DNA from: Streptomyces sp. H27-C3
Lineage (GTDB): Bacteria; Actinomycetota; Actinomycetes; Streptomycetales; Streptomycetaceae
Direction of reading: 5' to 3'
Assembly (NCBI RefSeq): GCF_030063415.1
Contig: NZ_JASITA010000044.1
Coordinates: forward strand, 1 to 59,010
DNA length: 59,010 nt
The notes under the pieces are model-generated. The model worked only from the letters and a program-made list of their open reading frames with translations, ran no database searches and was not told where the DNA came from. Shown here one piece after another: positions 6,417-15,510 of this stretch (position 1 is its first letter; each line of letters opens with the position of its first letter). Both the position numbers and the translations under genes were made by a program.

Positions 6417-7932
6417 TCAGCGCGTGCGCGGCCGGGTCATCCGGGCGTGCAGCAGGGTGCTGCGGGTGAGTTCGCTCCCTTGCTTGTGCTGGTCGTTGAA
6501 CAGGGCTGTCAGCCCTTTGGGGGCGTTCCAGTGCTCCCGCAGGTTCACCGTGGCACCCAGGTCGTCCAGGAGGGCGTTGACGACGGACGCGGCCTCGCTG
6601 GGCCGGTCGCCCCAGCCGTCGCCCCACCACAGGTGCTCGGAGGGTGTGCAGGGAGCGGGATGGACGTGGCCGTCGCTGGTGGTGATCCACACGGTGTGGT
6701 GCAGCACCGCCGAAGCGAGCTCCGCGCCGCCGGCCGGAAGGGACAGCGGAGCGTAGAACCGCCAGACCGGCTTGCCGCGATCGCCCGATGTCCGCAGGAC
6801 GGGCATGTCGGTCAGCGGGTCGACGAAGAACGCCTCTGCGGAGTCGCCGCGGGCGAGGACGGCGTGGGCTGCGGTCGGATCGCACAACGTGAGCCGGCGG
6901 GCCCACTGCTCGATGACCGTGCCGGACCGGTCGGGCACTTCGGTGAACGCCCCGTAGGGCAACAGGTCCGGTTCACGGCCGACGGCGACCTCGAGCGCGG
7001 CGACGGCGTCCGGGTGGTTGCTCAGGGCCAGTTTGTGCCAGCCGGATTTGAGGACCTCGCGATCGCCGCCGGACCGCAGAGGGTGGTGGGTGGTGTCGGG
7101 CACCGCGGCGATGACGACGGGGTTCGGCGTGTCGCGGGAAGATCTCGTTGTCGTGCCCGACGCTGTTGGTGCGGTTGTTGCGGATGTCGTTGGCCATGTC
7201 GGTGACGGCCAGGTGCGAGGTGACATCGAAGTGGTCGTTGCCCGCGATGCGACGCAGGATCTTCTCGTTCTTGTTGGAGGGCACCTGAGCGACGGCGGCC
7301 GGGGTGCCGGGCTTCCATTCGCGGATCAGTTCCGGCACGCGCAGCAGTTCGGGCCACCAGGGCAGCGCCTGGCCGGCGAGGGCGGCGACGTTGCCCCACT
7401 CGACTTCGTACTCGATGCGGGGATGGGCGGTGTCGGCGGCGACCAGGGCGGGGCCGGTGAAGCTCATGTCCCCGTACAGGGCGCAGACGATGCGCACCCC
7501 GTCCGGGTTCCCGGCTTCGGTCAGAGCGGTGGCGACGTCGGTGGCGACCTTGCGATCGTCGTTGTGCACGATGCGGATCGTGCCGATGGCCGTGTGCCAG
7601 TCCAGTGCCGGCCCCCGGGCTGTGTCCTTGTATCCGTCCCACCTACCGGGCGTCAGGTCCTCGGGCAGCGGGCGGAGCAGGATGGCGCCGCGGTGGGTGA
7701 ACTCCGGGGTGTCGGCAGCCCACCGGTAGAGCTGGGTGCCGTCCCACACCTCCTCGGGTTCCTTCTTGTTGCCGAGCCCCGCGAACGGGTCGTGCGGCGG
7801 CTCCGTCGGCTGCGGAAAGTCGTCGTACTTCCGTACCAGCCGCCACAGCCCGAAGGAGTTGACGCCCAGCATCTCCTGGACTTCTGTCTTGGACAGATAG
7901 CTGTCGCTCACGCCCATGCCGATGTTCCTCAC
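6417..7932 (-). pseudogene. Unknown gene with an AlpA-like N-terminus, split by a frameshift
   Basis: Two minus-strand frames belong to one protein of about 500 residues. The first (start ATG 7932 or 7917) reads well to about 7135, ending GHDNEIFPR. The second picks up at once with DTPNPVVIAAVPDTTHHPL and continues to the stop at 6417. A single lost base (or two gained) near 7130-7140 explains this. The N-terminus (SKTEVQEMLGVNSFGLWRLV) resembles the AlpA/excisionase winged helix that begins many helix-turn-helix proteins. The rest is not recognised. It may be a recent pseudogene, a sequencing error, or a site of programmed frameshifting; I see no slippery run, which argues against the last. 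Confidence 0.6.
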
Positions 7933-8072
7933 CGTCCGGGGCCGGTAGTGGCCCAGCCCAGATCATGTGACGGACCGGCAATCGGCACGGGCAGAGCTCA
8001 AATGCCCGCCCGGATTCCCACCCGCATTGGCCGAGAAGACGCCCTTGCCTGGGTAGTCCGGACGGCCGGGTC

Positions 8073-8720
8073 TTATCCCTCGATCCGTATGACGACGAAG
8101 AGGTCCCCCGCCTCCCCGCCGTTTCTACCGGGCCAGCCCAGTCCTCTGAGTCGCAGTCGCTGCCCGGGTCGCACTCCTGGGGGAATCCGGATCCGGTGGG
8201 CCGTTTCTGCGGAGACCTCGCCGCTTCCTTGGCAGGATTCGCAGCCCGGTGTGACGTGCGCACCGGCTGTGGAAGCGCAGTCCGGGCAGGGGTTCCGGTC
8301 GGTGAGGAGAAGCTGTGTGACTGCGCCGAAGGCCGTGATGCGAGGGCTCACGGCGGATCGGACGTACCTGTCCGGCCCGCGGGTGGGCAAGTCCTCGTCG
8401 AAGTACCGCCGGTCGATCTCGCGGAGGGCGAGCATGACCTCGAAGGCGTCGGCGGGGCGGTCGTCGGGATCCTTGGCCAGGAGCCGGGTGACGAGCGCCA
8501 CCAGTTCCGGCGGGGTGGCGAGCCGGCGTTTGAGCAAAGGCGCCGGCTGCTCGTTGAGGTGCTGGTTGATCAGGTGCCAGGAGGCCCCGGGGAACGGCGG
8601 CTGCCCGGTGATCATTTCGTAGAGCACGCACCCGAGCGAGTACAGGTCGGATCGGTGGTCGAAGGTGCCGTTGAAGCACTCGGGTGTCCACGGACAGTGG
8701 GACATCCGGGTGAGCGGACA
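8073..8720 (-). pseudogene. Ser/Thr kinase C-lobe fused to a DnaJ C-terminal domain, 5' part cut off by an IS
   Basis: The frame holds the end of a eukaryotic-type Ser/Thr kinase: PECFNGTFDHRSDLYSLGCV (subdomains VIII-IX), MITGQPPFPG, then LLAKDPDDRPADAF (subdomain XI). It continues directly into a DnaJ-type part: a CPDC...CESCQGSG zinc-ribbon half and RIRIPPGVRPGQRLRLRGLG...GDLFVVIRI, the substrate-binding C-terminal fold of DnaJ. The kinase N-lobe, with the ATP loop, catalytic Asp and DFG, is missing. The frame runs into the insertion at 8729 and can be followed only a short way beyond 10797. The gene is therefore broken and no longer a kinase. Kinase-DnaJ fusions of this order are not something I know as common. 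Confidence 0.75.
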
Positions 8721-8728
8721 GTTCAGGT
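8721..8728. repeat. Left target-site duplication of the IS
   Basis: GTTCAGGT at 8721-8728 recurs at 10790-10797 on the other side of the IS complex. Eight bases is the target duplication known for the ISL3 family. Confidence 0.9.
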
Positions 8729-9116
8729 GGTTCTCGCAAGATTTTCGTGAACGGGTGACAATCCGTCACGACGGTGGCATCGTCCGTACTGTGTGCTGAC
8801 TTGCTGGACATCGTATTTCCGCAGCTTGGCCCGGTAGAGGTGGGGCGGGTGCAGCGGGATGGTGGCGTGGTGCACGTGACCGCGCGTACTCGGGAAGGTG
8901 TCCCCGTGTCGTGTCCGGGGTGCGGCGTGGAGAGCGTTCGGGTTCACAGCCGCTACCAGCGACGGGTCAAAGACTGCGCTGTCGGCGGGCAGCCGGTGGT
9001 AGTCGAGTTGACGGTGCGTCGCCTCTTCTGTGACCAGGACTCATGCCCCCGGCGAACTTTCGTGGAGCAGGTTGACGGGCTGACGGTCCGCTATGGCCGC
9101 TACACGCCAGGTCTGC
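8729..9116 (+). mobile_element. Left 388 bp of an older ISL3-family copy (copy A)
   Basis: It starts with the terminal repeat GGTTCTCGCAAGATTTTCGT and carries the first roughly 114 codons of the transposase from GTG 8774 (zinc-ribbon and HTH part, CPGCG...CPRRTFVEQ). It breaks off after RYTPGL at 9116, exactly where copy B begins. The segment is identical, in inverted orientation, to the right end of copy B, giving a perfect inverted repeat of about 388 bp around the locus. Confidence 0.9.
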
Positions 9117-10789
9117 GGTTCTCGCAAGATTTTCGTGAACGGGTGACAATCCGTCACGGATCATCCGCAGATGACGCGTTTGCGGAGGAACGGTAGGCCG
9201 GCGCGGCCGTAGGTCTGCCGTTTGAACAGCTTGATCCGGTTGTTCTGGCCCTCGACCTGGCCGGAGCTCCATTCAAGGGTGACCCCGGCGTGGACGGCGG
9301 CCAGGTCGCGGGTGAGGCCGTCGGCGAAGGAGACCAGCTCTGCGATACCGCCGTCCTTCGCAGTGACGATCCAGGAGTCGATCTCGTCCGCTCCCAGCCG
9401 GTTGACCAGGACCTTCGCGAAGCCGGCGACCAGGTCCCCGGTGGTGGCCAGTTCGGGGCAGCGTTCGCGCAGTTCCTTGAGCTGCAGCCTGTTCTGTTCG
9501 GTGTGCTCGTCGGGGTGGGTGAGCAGAAGCCCGGCGACCTTGCGGGGTGTGGGGGCCGCTTTGGCCGGTGCGCTGCCGCCTTCGCGCAGGCGCTGCACGA
9601 AGCGCCGGACCGTGCGTTCGCTGGTGAGGACGCCTCGGGCTTGGAGTTCGCGGTGGAGCAGGTCGGCGCGGTGGCAGCCCTCAGTGAAGCGACGCACCAG
9701 GTAGTCGGCGTGTCGGTCCAGGACGCCGTAGCGGCCGCTGGGGCCGAGGCCGAGGAGGTCCTCGGCGTCATGGGCCTGCATGTACCTTCGCACCGTCTTG
9801 TAGTCCAGGTGCAGTTCGCGGGTGATGACGGTGATGGTCGCTCCGTGGTCCATCAGCGCGTGGACAGCAGTGTGCCGATCCCGGGTCCGCGTGACCAGGC
9901 GCGATTCCGCCGGTTCGGCCAGTGGCGCGGCACGCTCCTGCGGGGTGGCCGGGGCAGGCGTCCAGCCCCGGCGCAGGCGTATGACCGTCTTGTCGACTGC
10001 CCGCCCCAGGTTGTGCCACAAATGCCACCGATCGGCGACCTGTACCGCGTCGGGGGCGCCCTCGCGGGCGGCCTCCGCGTACGCCCCGCTGCGGTCACGA
10101 CAGATGATCTCGACGCCGGGATGGGCACGCAACCACTCCCTGACGACCTCCACGGTCCGACCGGGCAGCAGATCGATCACCCGGTGGGTCTCCAGATCGA
10201 CCAGACACGTCCCGTAGTGATGACCACGTCTGGTTGCGAAATCGTCGATCCCCAGCACCCGCGGGCACACCAGAACCGGCTCCGGCAGCGCCATGACCAG
10301 GGAGATCAGCGCGACCCGGCTGATGGCGACCTGCAGCACCCGGGCCAGGCGCGCTCCGGCACTGCCGGCCAGCGCCAGACCCACCGCGCCGAGCACGGCC
10401 AGCAGACCTGGCGTGTAGCGGCCATAGCGGACCGTCAGCCCGTCAACCTGCTCCACGAAAGTTCGCCGGGGGCATGAGTCCTGGTCACAGAAGAGGCGAC
10501 GCACCGTCAACTCGACTACCACCGGCTGCCCGCCGACAGCGCAGTCTTTGACCCGTCGCTGGTAGCGGCTGTGAACCCGAACGCTCTCCACGCCGCACCC
10601 CGGACACGACACGGGGACACCTTCCCGAGTACGCGCGGTCACGTGCACCACGCCACCATCCCGCTGCACCCGCCCCACCTCTACCGGGCCAAGCTGCGGA
10701 AATACGATGTCCAGCAAGTCAGCACACAGTACGGACGATGCCACCGTCGTGACGGATTGTCACCCGTTCACGAAAATCTTGCGAGAACC
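9117..10789 (-). mobile_element. Complete ISL3-family insertion sequence (copy B)
   Basis: 1673 bp, bounded by inverted repeats of about 42 bp (GGTTCTCGCAAGATTTTCGT... at 9117 and its complement ending at 10789). It contains one intact transposase gene. Copy B has no target duplication of its own; the 8-bp duplication GTTCAGGT flanks copies A and B together. Confidence 0.93.
9161..10744 (-). CDS. ISL3-family transposase
   Basis: 527 residues from GTG 10744. It has an N-terminal zinc ribbon (about 40-90, SCPGCG...CDQDSCPRRTF), a helix-turn-helix, then the DDE transposase domain beginning near VLGIDDFATRRGHHYGT (first Asp), with a later Asp at ICRDRSGAYAEAA and ADRWHLWHNL (the conserved W of ISL3). 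The last acidic residue is probably in VTLEWSSGQVEGQNNRIKL (E-G-NNR pattern). All are intact, so the element is probably active. The length is normal for the larger actinobacterial ISL3 members. Confidence 0.95.
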   Translation of the reverse strand: MASSVLCADLLDIVFPQLGPVEVGRVQRDGGVVHVTARTREGVPVSCPGCGVESVRVHSRYQRRVKDCAVGGQPVVVELTVRRLFCDQDSCPRRTFVEQVDGLTVRYGRYTPGLLAVLGAVGLALAGSAGARLARVLQVAISRVALISLVMALPEPVLVCPRVLGIDDFATRRGHHYGTCLVDLETHRVIDLLPGRTVEVVREWLRAHPGVEIICRDRSGAYAEAAREGAPDAVQVADRWHLWHNLGRAVDKTVIRLRRGWTPAPATPQERAAPLAEPAESRLVTRTRDRHTAVHALMDHGATITVITRELHLDYKTVRRYMQAHDAEDLLGLGPSGRYGVLDRHADYLVRRFTEGCHRADLLHRELQARGVLTSERTVRRFVQRLREGGSAPAKAAPTPRKVAGLLLTHPDEHTEQNRLQLKELRERCPELATTGDLVAGFAKVLVNRLGADEIDSWIVTAKDGGIAELVSFADGLTRDLAAVHAGVTLEWSSGQVEGQNNRIKLFKRQTYGRAGLPFLRKRVICG

Positions 10790-10797
10790 GTTCAGGT
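10790..10797. repeat. Right target-site duplication of the IS
   Basis: GTTCAGGT, the partner of 8721-8728. Removing the IS complex restores a frame continuous with the kinase-DnaJ fragment for a short way. Confidence 0.9.
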
Positions 10798-10856
10798 CCT
10801 CGTGTGCGGACAGCTGATCTCCCTGTCCGGTATGACTATTTGTCCCTCGGTCGGGC

Positions 10857-11062
10857 TCAGGCCAACGGGGTGACACCCTGGCCTGTGGTGGCTTGGGTGA
10901 GCCGAAGCGAGGAGCCCTCGGTGAGGATGATGTGGGCGTGGTGCAGGAGCCGGTCGACGGCCGCGGTCGCCAGGGTTTTGGGCATGATCGAATCGAATCC
11001 CGAGGGGTGCAGGTTCGAGGTCACGATCACCGAGCGGCGCTCGTATGCGGCGTCGATGACAG
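10857..11062 (-). pseudogene. IstB (IS21 helper ATPase), C-terminal remnant
   Basis: About 67 codons of the conserved IstB C-terminus: DAAYERRSVIVTSNLHPSGF, IMPKTLATAAVDRLLHHAH and the terminal GQGVTPLA. The Walker motifs and the whole partner transposase IstA are missing. It lies in the same strand directly behind a truncated sigma-like gene, so an IS21-type element once inserted there and was mostly deleted. Confidence 0.85.
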
Positions 11063-11442
11063 GCGCCCTCCTTGAGCTCCAGCTCCGCGCGGACCGCCCG
11101 CAGGTTCTGCGCTATCGGCCCGTTGATGACAAACGCCGGCGGCCGCTGCTCACGCTCCAGGCGCCGGGTGACCGCACGGTGCAGGACCGCCAGAGTCTGC
11201 TGCTCGAGGTCGCCCTCCTGCAGCAGCTGCTCCCAGCCGGCCAGGATCTCCCCGAACACCTGGTGCACGACGTCTTCGGCCGCGCGGCGGCTGCCGAGGT
11301 GGATCTCGGCGAAGCCGTGGAAGAACTCCTGGTGCCCGAGGAAGAAGCCCTCGAAGTCCAAGGGCAAGGACAGGGGCGCCGCCACGGGCCGGCTGTACTG
11401 GTCCTGGGGCGATACATCACCGAGGACGCCGTCGTCACTCAT
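11063..11442 (-). pseudogene. Sigma-factor-like protein, truncated at its C-terminus
   Basis: From ATG 11442 (preceded by GAGG) the frame encodes DFEGFFLGHQEFFHGFAEIH and RRAAEDVVHQVFGEIL, then a helical stretch to about 11063. This is the pattern of the sigma-70 region 2-like proteins common in Streptomyces (short, poorly conserved relatives of ECF factors). Region 4, which would contact the -35 element, is absent because the IstB remnant begins here. It is most likely non-functional. An earlier in-frame start exists at 11550. Confidence 0.55.
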
Positions 11443-12000
11443 TCGGGCCTCCGGCATGCAGTACTCATCGCGTATCGGGTCCTCTTCGTTGAGGGCGGCG
11501 CAGCACAACAGGCCCGCACCGAAAGCCCGTTGGCTCTCAAGCACCACCATGTCGAGAACCGCGACGGATCACTCAACGCCACGGCAGAAAAATTACCCGA
11601 TGATCACGCGCAGGAACGCTACGTAGTTTCGGGCGTCGAATCTCCGTCCAAAAAGGACCTCTGAGCAGGGAAGACCCGCACCCGTCCGCAGGGTCACCCC
11701 ACGGCCTCACTGCTTGAAGTGTCCTAAATCACAGCCGAGTTGAGCGGAAATCGGCACCACTCGAAACGCCCTGGTCGATTCCGGTGCCCGGCGCCAGCCT
11801 CTGCACCCGAACGGGTGAAAATCCTCGATCACGGCAACCCAGAGACGTGCCCCTGTGCCCTGAACCGGTCTCTCAGCCTGTAGTTGGGCACGGTTCCGGT
11901 CTCCGCCCGTACGCCTGATGCCCGCCTCCGGGTGACACGCCCCCGGAAAGCGGAGAGACGGCGCGCCGCCCGGGCGCCACCGTCCCCCGGTTCGAGCGAC
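11443..12000. other. Gene-free remnant region
   Basis: About 560 bases without a convincing gene. Short frames here have no protein character. The first part is upstream sequence of the sigma-like pseudogene; the rest looks like decayed accessory DNA between the IS zone and the replication operon. Confidence 0.5.
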
Positions 12001-12032
12001 GGCTCGTTGTTTCCCACGTGAAACAACGAGCC
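12001..12032. terminator. Hairpin at the end of the rep-dciA operon, with a parS-like core
   Basis: GGCTCGTTGTTTC (12001-12013) pairs perfectly with 12020-12032 across CCACGT. It starts 24 bases after the stop of the minus-strand operon, so a terminator is the simplest reading. The middle, GTTTCCCACGTGAAAC, is the chromosomal ParB site GTTTCACGTGAAAC with two bases inserted at its centre, which is probably a coincidence. Confidence 0.65.
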
Positions 12033-12055
12033 CAGACGCCGTACGGACAGGCCGC

Positions 12056-12880
12056 TCACGCTGTCGTGCGCAGTGCAACGGCCTGCGGCACGGCGATGCC
12101 CGCGCGTTCTTCCCGCGCCCTGCGCAGCGCGGCGGCCTCGGTCAGGGCGGCCTGGCGGCGGCGCTGGACGCGGGCCTGGTCGATCGGGGCCGGCGCGTCA
12201 TCCGGCACGGCGGGCGGCTCGGAGAACGCGTGGCGGGACATCTCCCGCATCGCGGCGTCCTGCCGCTCCACCGCGGCTGCGATACCCGGGTCGACCCGGG
12301 ACGGCACCACGGCCTCGCGGTGCGCTTCGAGGGCGCGGCGGTAGCCGTCCGGCGGCGTGCGGCGCTCCACCGGCACGGCGGGTGCGGTCGGGTGCGGGGC
12401 CGGTTCGGCGGCGACCGTGGCGGGGCCGGCCTTCACGGGGGCGGGCGCCATGACGTGCAGGGCGCGGACGTTTGCGCCGGACACCTTCTCGTTGGCGGCC
12501 GCGATCAGCTTCGGTGCGCTCCAGCGCAGCTGCGTGCCGACGGCCGGGGCGTCGGGGACGACGTCCAGGCGCCCGCTCGCTACGTCGAACGCCGTGGCCT
12601 TCACGCGTCCGGCGAGCTCGGGTGCGGCCGCGGCGAGGATGGCGTCGAACTGGGCGAGGACACTCCCGCCAGCGGCCGGGGCGACCATGCCGCCCTCCGT
12701 CATCATCATGCCGATCGCGCTCCCCAGCCCGAGCGGCTCGCGGCCGTCACGTCGTACGGCGGTGCCGGTGCGCCGCTTCGGCTTCTGGCGGGTGGCGCCG
12801 TTCTTCTTCGCTGCCTCCCGGGCGGCGAGCAGGGCCTGGCGCGCGAGGTCGACGCCGCTCAGCTCCGTCTCGGTGGTCAC
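12056..12880 (-). CDS. DciA-like (DUF721) protein, probable helicase-loading partner
   Basis: 274 residues from GTG 12880, which overlaps the stop of the rep-like gene (GTGA). The N-terminal half has the DciA/DUF721 pattern: DLARQALLAAREAAKKNG, a basic linker, PLGLGSAI, then VLAQFDAILAAAAPELAGRV, and the KATAFDVASGRLDVVPDAPA...QLRW strand region. The C-terminal half is Ala/Arg-rich and probably disordered or coiled coil. DciA proteins load or stimulate the replicative helicase in bacteria lacking DnaC, so a plasmid version directly behind the rep gene fits a role in starting replication. No catalytic residues are expected in this family. Confidence 0.75.
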   Translation of the reverse strand: MTTETELSGVDLARQALLAAREAAKKNGATRQKPKRRTGTAVRRDGREPLGLGSAIGMMMTEGGMVAPAAGGSVLAQFDAILAAAAPELAGRVKATAFDVASGRLDVVPDAPAVGTQLRWSAPKLIAAANEKVSGANVRALHVMAPAPVKAGPATVAAEPAPHPTAPAVPVERRTPPDGYRRALEAHREAVVPSRVDPGIAAAVERQDAAMREMSRHAFSEPPAVPDDAPAPIDQARVQRRRQAALTEAAALRRAREERAGIAVPQAVALRTTA

Positions 12881-15510
12881 GCGATCACCGCCGTGTCGCC
12901 GTCCAGCTGGCGGGTGGCGAGCTCGGGCAGCCGGTCCGTCCACGGCGCGGGCACGGCCGTCTCGGTACGGGCCGCCGCCTGCTCGCGCAGCTGCTTCAGA
13001 CGCGTGGCCAGCAGGTACTCGACAGCGCGCTCCCGGGCGGTGTCGGCGGCCTTTGTCGCCGCCGCGACGGCGTCCGCGCCGTTCGGGTTGTGCTGGAACC
13101 AGCGCCGGTTCTGCTCGGTCCGGTACGCCCGCCGCGCCTCGGCTTCGGCTTCCTCGCTCCGTCCCAGCATCGACAGGGCGTTGCGCCGGTACTCCGCAAG
13201 GGCCTGCTCAGCGGTGTGGAGAGCGCCGAACGCGAGGACGGATGCGGTGCCCGCCGGGTCGCCGTTCTGGTCGGCCGGGTCCATGGCGCGCAGGTAGTCG
13301 GCGCGGACAGCAGCGATCTGACGCTCCAGCGCCTCCCGCACATCGGCGGTGACGGCGGCGACGGCGCCCGGGTCGGTGAGATCGGCGGACCAGGTGGCCG
13401 CGACCATCCCGGCCTCCACAATCAGGGCCTCGGTCCGGCGCCGGTAGTCGCACGCCTCGCACAGCCCGGCCGCCCGGTGCTGCCCGCAGTCCTCGCATGC
13501 CAGTGCCTGGCGCACCGCATCGGCAGCAGCCGCGGCCGCCGCTTCGCGCTCCGCCCGCTCCTGGTCAGCCGCACGGGCCGCTTCCCGCCGGGTCTGCTCC
13601 GCGCGGGCCTGCTCACGGCGCCACACGAAGTTCTCCGCCTCGATGGCCGCCTGCTCGCGCAGCCGCTCCTCGAGGACGCGCCGGCGCTCGTCGTCACCCA
13701 GGCCGGGCAGCGCCTGGTCAATGTCCGCAGCGAGCCGGGCGCGGCGGGCACGGCGGACGTGGATCACGTTGGCGCAGTTCTCGCAGTCCTCCTCCGTGTC
13801 GAGCCGGACCCCGTCGTCGCATTTGCGGTGCGAACAGGCCGGCCGCTGGGGCAGGCCCCGCCCGATCAGCCATCCGTACGGGCCGGTGACCAGGGCCTCG
13901 CCGCCGGTCTCCGCCAGCCGGTCGGTGAGCCGGTCGGCCAGCAGCCGCGGCGCACCCTCCGGCGCCACTCCCAGGCCCACCATCTGCGCCAGCTCCGCCT
14001 TCGCGGCCGCCTCCACCTGGTCCTGCTGCCAGCCGTTCTTCAGCCGCTCCCACAGCCACGAGACCGGCCCCAGAGCCACCCGCAGACGAAGATCAGCCGG
14101 AAGGCCCACCCTCCGCTGCTGCTGCGTCTTTCCACCACCCACGACCTTCAGCCGGCCACCAGCGCCAGCTACGGCAGCGCGCTGCCCCACCCGCTCATCG
14201 ACCGAGGACTCATTCGGCTTTTCCCCGCGCAGCGGGCCAACCCCGGCCACCGGCGACCCGGTCCCGGCAATGGCGGCTTCGCTGTCGGCGGCCTGGTCCT
14301 CGCGTACGCACACGCGCTCCGGCCGACGGCCTTCAGCCCCACGGCCTTCGCCGGAAAAGCCACAATCAAGCTGGAGAGGAACGACGGGAGTAGCCATAGA
14401 AGCGTGGTCTGCGTGGAGCTCTGCACTACCGGGACGCTCCTGATCCGCCGGATCTCCGGGGTGCTCAGCACCGCCGATCCCAGACGTACCAAGGGCACCA
14501 GCAGCACCGGCCGGAGCATGATCTCCGACTGCACTATCGGGACGCTGCGAAAACACGGCACCGGGCCCCGAAACAGCCTCCACGGGGGCCAGGGTGCGGC
14601 CGTACGCGCGGGCCACGGGGAGCAGCATGACCCGGGCCCGGCCGCGCATCCGCGTCGACGTCGCCTTGCGCTGCCGCGCCACGACACCGGCCTCCGTCAG
14701 CCGCGCCAAGACCTTCCGCGCCCCCGAGGGCGAGCAGCCCAGCAGCCGGGCCAGCGTCGCCGCTCCCCGCCCCTCCTTGGCCTTCACCGAGCCGCCGCAC
14801 AGCTGCAGCCAGCCCGAGGCCCGGGTGTTCAGCACCATCAGCAGCAGTCCGAGCCGGTCGGTCGCAGCGCCCTTGCCCCGGCGGCCGGCCAGCAGCCCCG
14901 GCGGCGTCGGCTTCTTGTTCTCCGGCGTCCAGCCGTGCCCGAACAGCGCCTCACACAGGTGCAGCAGCGTCGCCAGCTCCGCCTTCGTCAGCGCCAACGG
15001 GTGCCCCGCTCCCCCGCTCTTACGGGCCTTCCACAGCGGCATGACCAGGCAGTCCAGCCCGGTCGGGTGCCCCTTCGCGTTCCTCTTCTCCTTGGTGTGC
15101 ACGCCGTCCGACTTCCGCAGCGGCGCCAGCACCCGGCGGTTGACCGTCGACTCGCCCACCCCCAGCCAGCGGCCCAGCTCCGCGACCCAGATCGAGGTCT
15201 GGTTGTCGTTCTTCTGGCCCTTCGGTGCCCGCGACTTCGCGTACAGCACCACCGCCGCGAGCCTCGCCACGTCCGACTGCCCCGCGATCGACGGATCCGC
15301 CAGCAGCGCCTGAACCGCGCCGAGCAGCCGCAGCCGCATCGGGCGACCGAGACGCAGCGGGTCCTCCGGGCCCTTGCTGTCCGGCTTCCCGGAGGCCGGC
15401 ACCGACCGCAGCGCGGACCGCTGCCCGGGAAGCAGGGCTTCGCCGACGGAGTTGTCGACGTCGTCCCACAGCGGGTGGTCCAGCACGGCGGCCGCCGTAC
15501 CCGCGCTCAT
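12877..15510 (-). CDS. Large replication-initiator-like protein with winged-helix regions
   Basis: 877 residues from ATG 15510; a further 16 residues upstream (ATG/GTG near 15558) look non-native. The N-terminal part carries VARLAAVVLYAKSRAPKGQK and ELGRWLGVGESTVNRRVLAP (helix-turn-helix, about 80-115), then a second winged-helix motif (GAATLARLLGCSPSGARKVL). A Gly/Ala-rich linker of about 130 residues follows, then four CxxC-like clusters (CSHRKCDD, CENC, CEDCGQH, CEACDY) within a long Glu/Arg-rich coiled-coil C-terminus. Streptomyces linear plasmids use such HTH proteins, encoded beside or over their origin, as initiators. The linker DNA contains an 18-bp direct repeat, so the origin may lie inside the gene. 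Translationally coupled to the DciA-like gene. I cannot name the exact Rep family. Confidence 0.7.
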   Translation of the reverse strand: MSAGTAAAVLDHPLWDDVDNSVGEALLPGQRSALRSVPASGKPDSKGPEDPLRLGRPMRLRLLGAVQALLADPSIAGQSDVARLAAVVLYAKSRAPKGQKNDNQTSIWVAELGRWLGVGESTVNRRVLAPLRKSDGVHTKEKRNAKGHPTGLDCLVMPLWKARKSGGAGHPLALTKAELATLLHLCEALFGHGWTPENKKPTPPGLLAGRRGKGAATDRLGLLLMVLNTRASGWLQLCGGSVKAKEGRGAATLARLLGCSPSGARKVLARLTEAGVVARQRKATSTRMRGRARVMLLPVARAYGRTLAPVEAVSGPGAVFSQRPDSAVGDHAPAGAAGALGTSGIGGAEHPGDPADQERPGSAELHADHASMATPVVPLQLDCGFSGEGRGAEGRRPERVCVREDQAADSEAAIAGTGSPVAGVGPLRGEKPNESSVDERVGQRAAVAGAGGRLKVVGGGKTQQQRRVGLPADLRLRVALGPVSWLWERLKNGWQQDQVEAAAKAELAQMVGLGVAPEGAPRLLADRLTDRLAETGGEALVTGPYGWLIGRGLPQRPACSHRKCDDGVRLDTEEDCENCANVIHVRRARRARLAADIDQALPGLGDDERRRVLEERLREQAAIEAENFVWRREQARAEQTRREAARAADQERAEREAAAAAAADAVRQALACEDCGQHRAAGLCEACDYRRRTEALIVEAGMVAATWSADLTDPGAVAAVTADVREALERQIAAVRADYLRAMDPADQNGDPAGTASVLAFGALHTAEQALAEYRRNALSMLGRSEEAEAEARRAYRTEQNRRWFQHNPNGADAVAAATKAADTARERAVEYLLATRLKQLREQAAARTETAVPAPWTDRLPELATRQLDGDTAVIA
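14421..14546. repeat. Pair of 18-bp direct repeats in the rep linker (candidate origin iterons)
   Basis: CTGCACTACCGGGACGCT at 14421-14438 and CTGCACTATCGGGACGCT at 14529-14546 differ by one base and are 108 bp apart, in the same codon frame. The surrounding 14150-14560 is less GC-rich than the rest and codes for low-complexity sequence. Linear Streptomyces plasmids such as pSLA2 are known to have their origin inside a rep gene. Confidence 0.45.

Noticed and set aside
7130..7140. Programmed ribosomal frameshift
   Set aside because: No slippery heptamer or following structure is evident; a mutation or sequence error is simpler.
12001..12032. parS site
   Set aside because: The core differs from GTTTCACGTGAAAC by two inserted bases and the whole is a perfect hairpin just behind an operon end, so a terminator is more likely.
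11707..12078. Minus-strand frame of 123 codons
   Set aside because: It overlaps the end of the DciA-like gene and the hairpin, and has no coding character.
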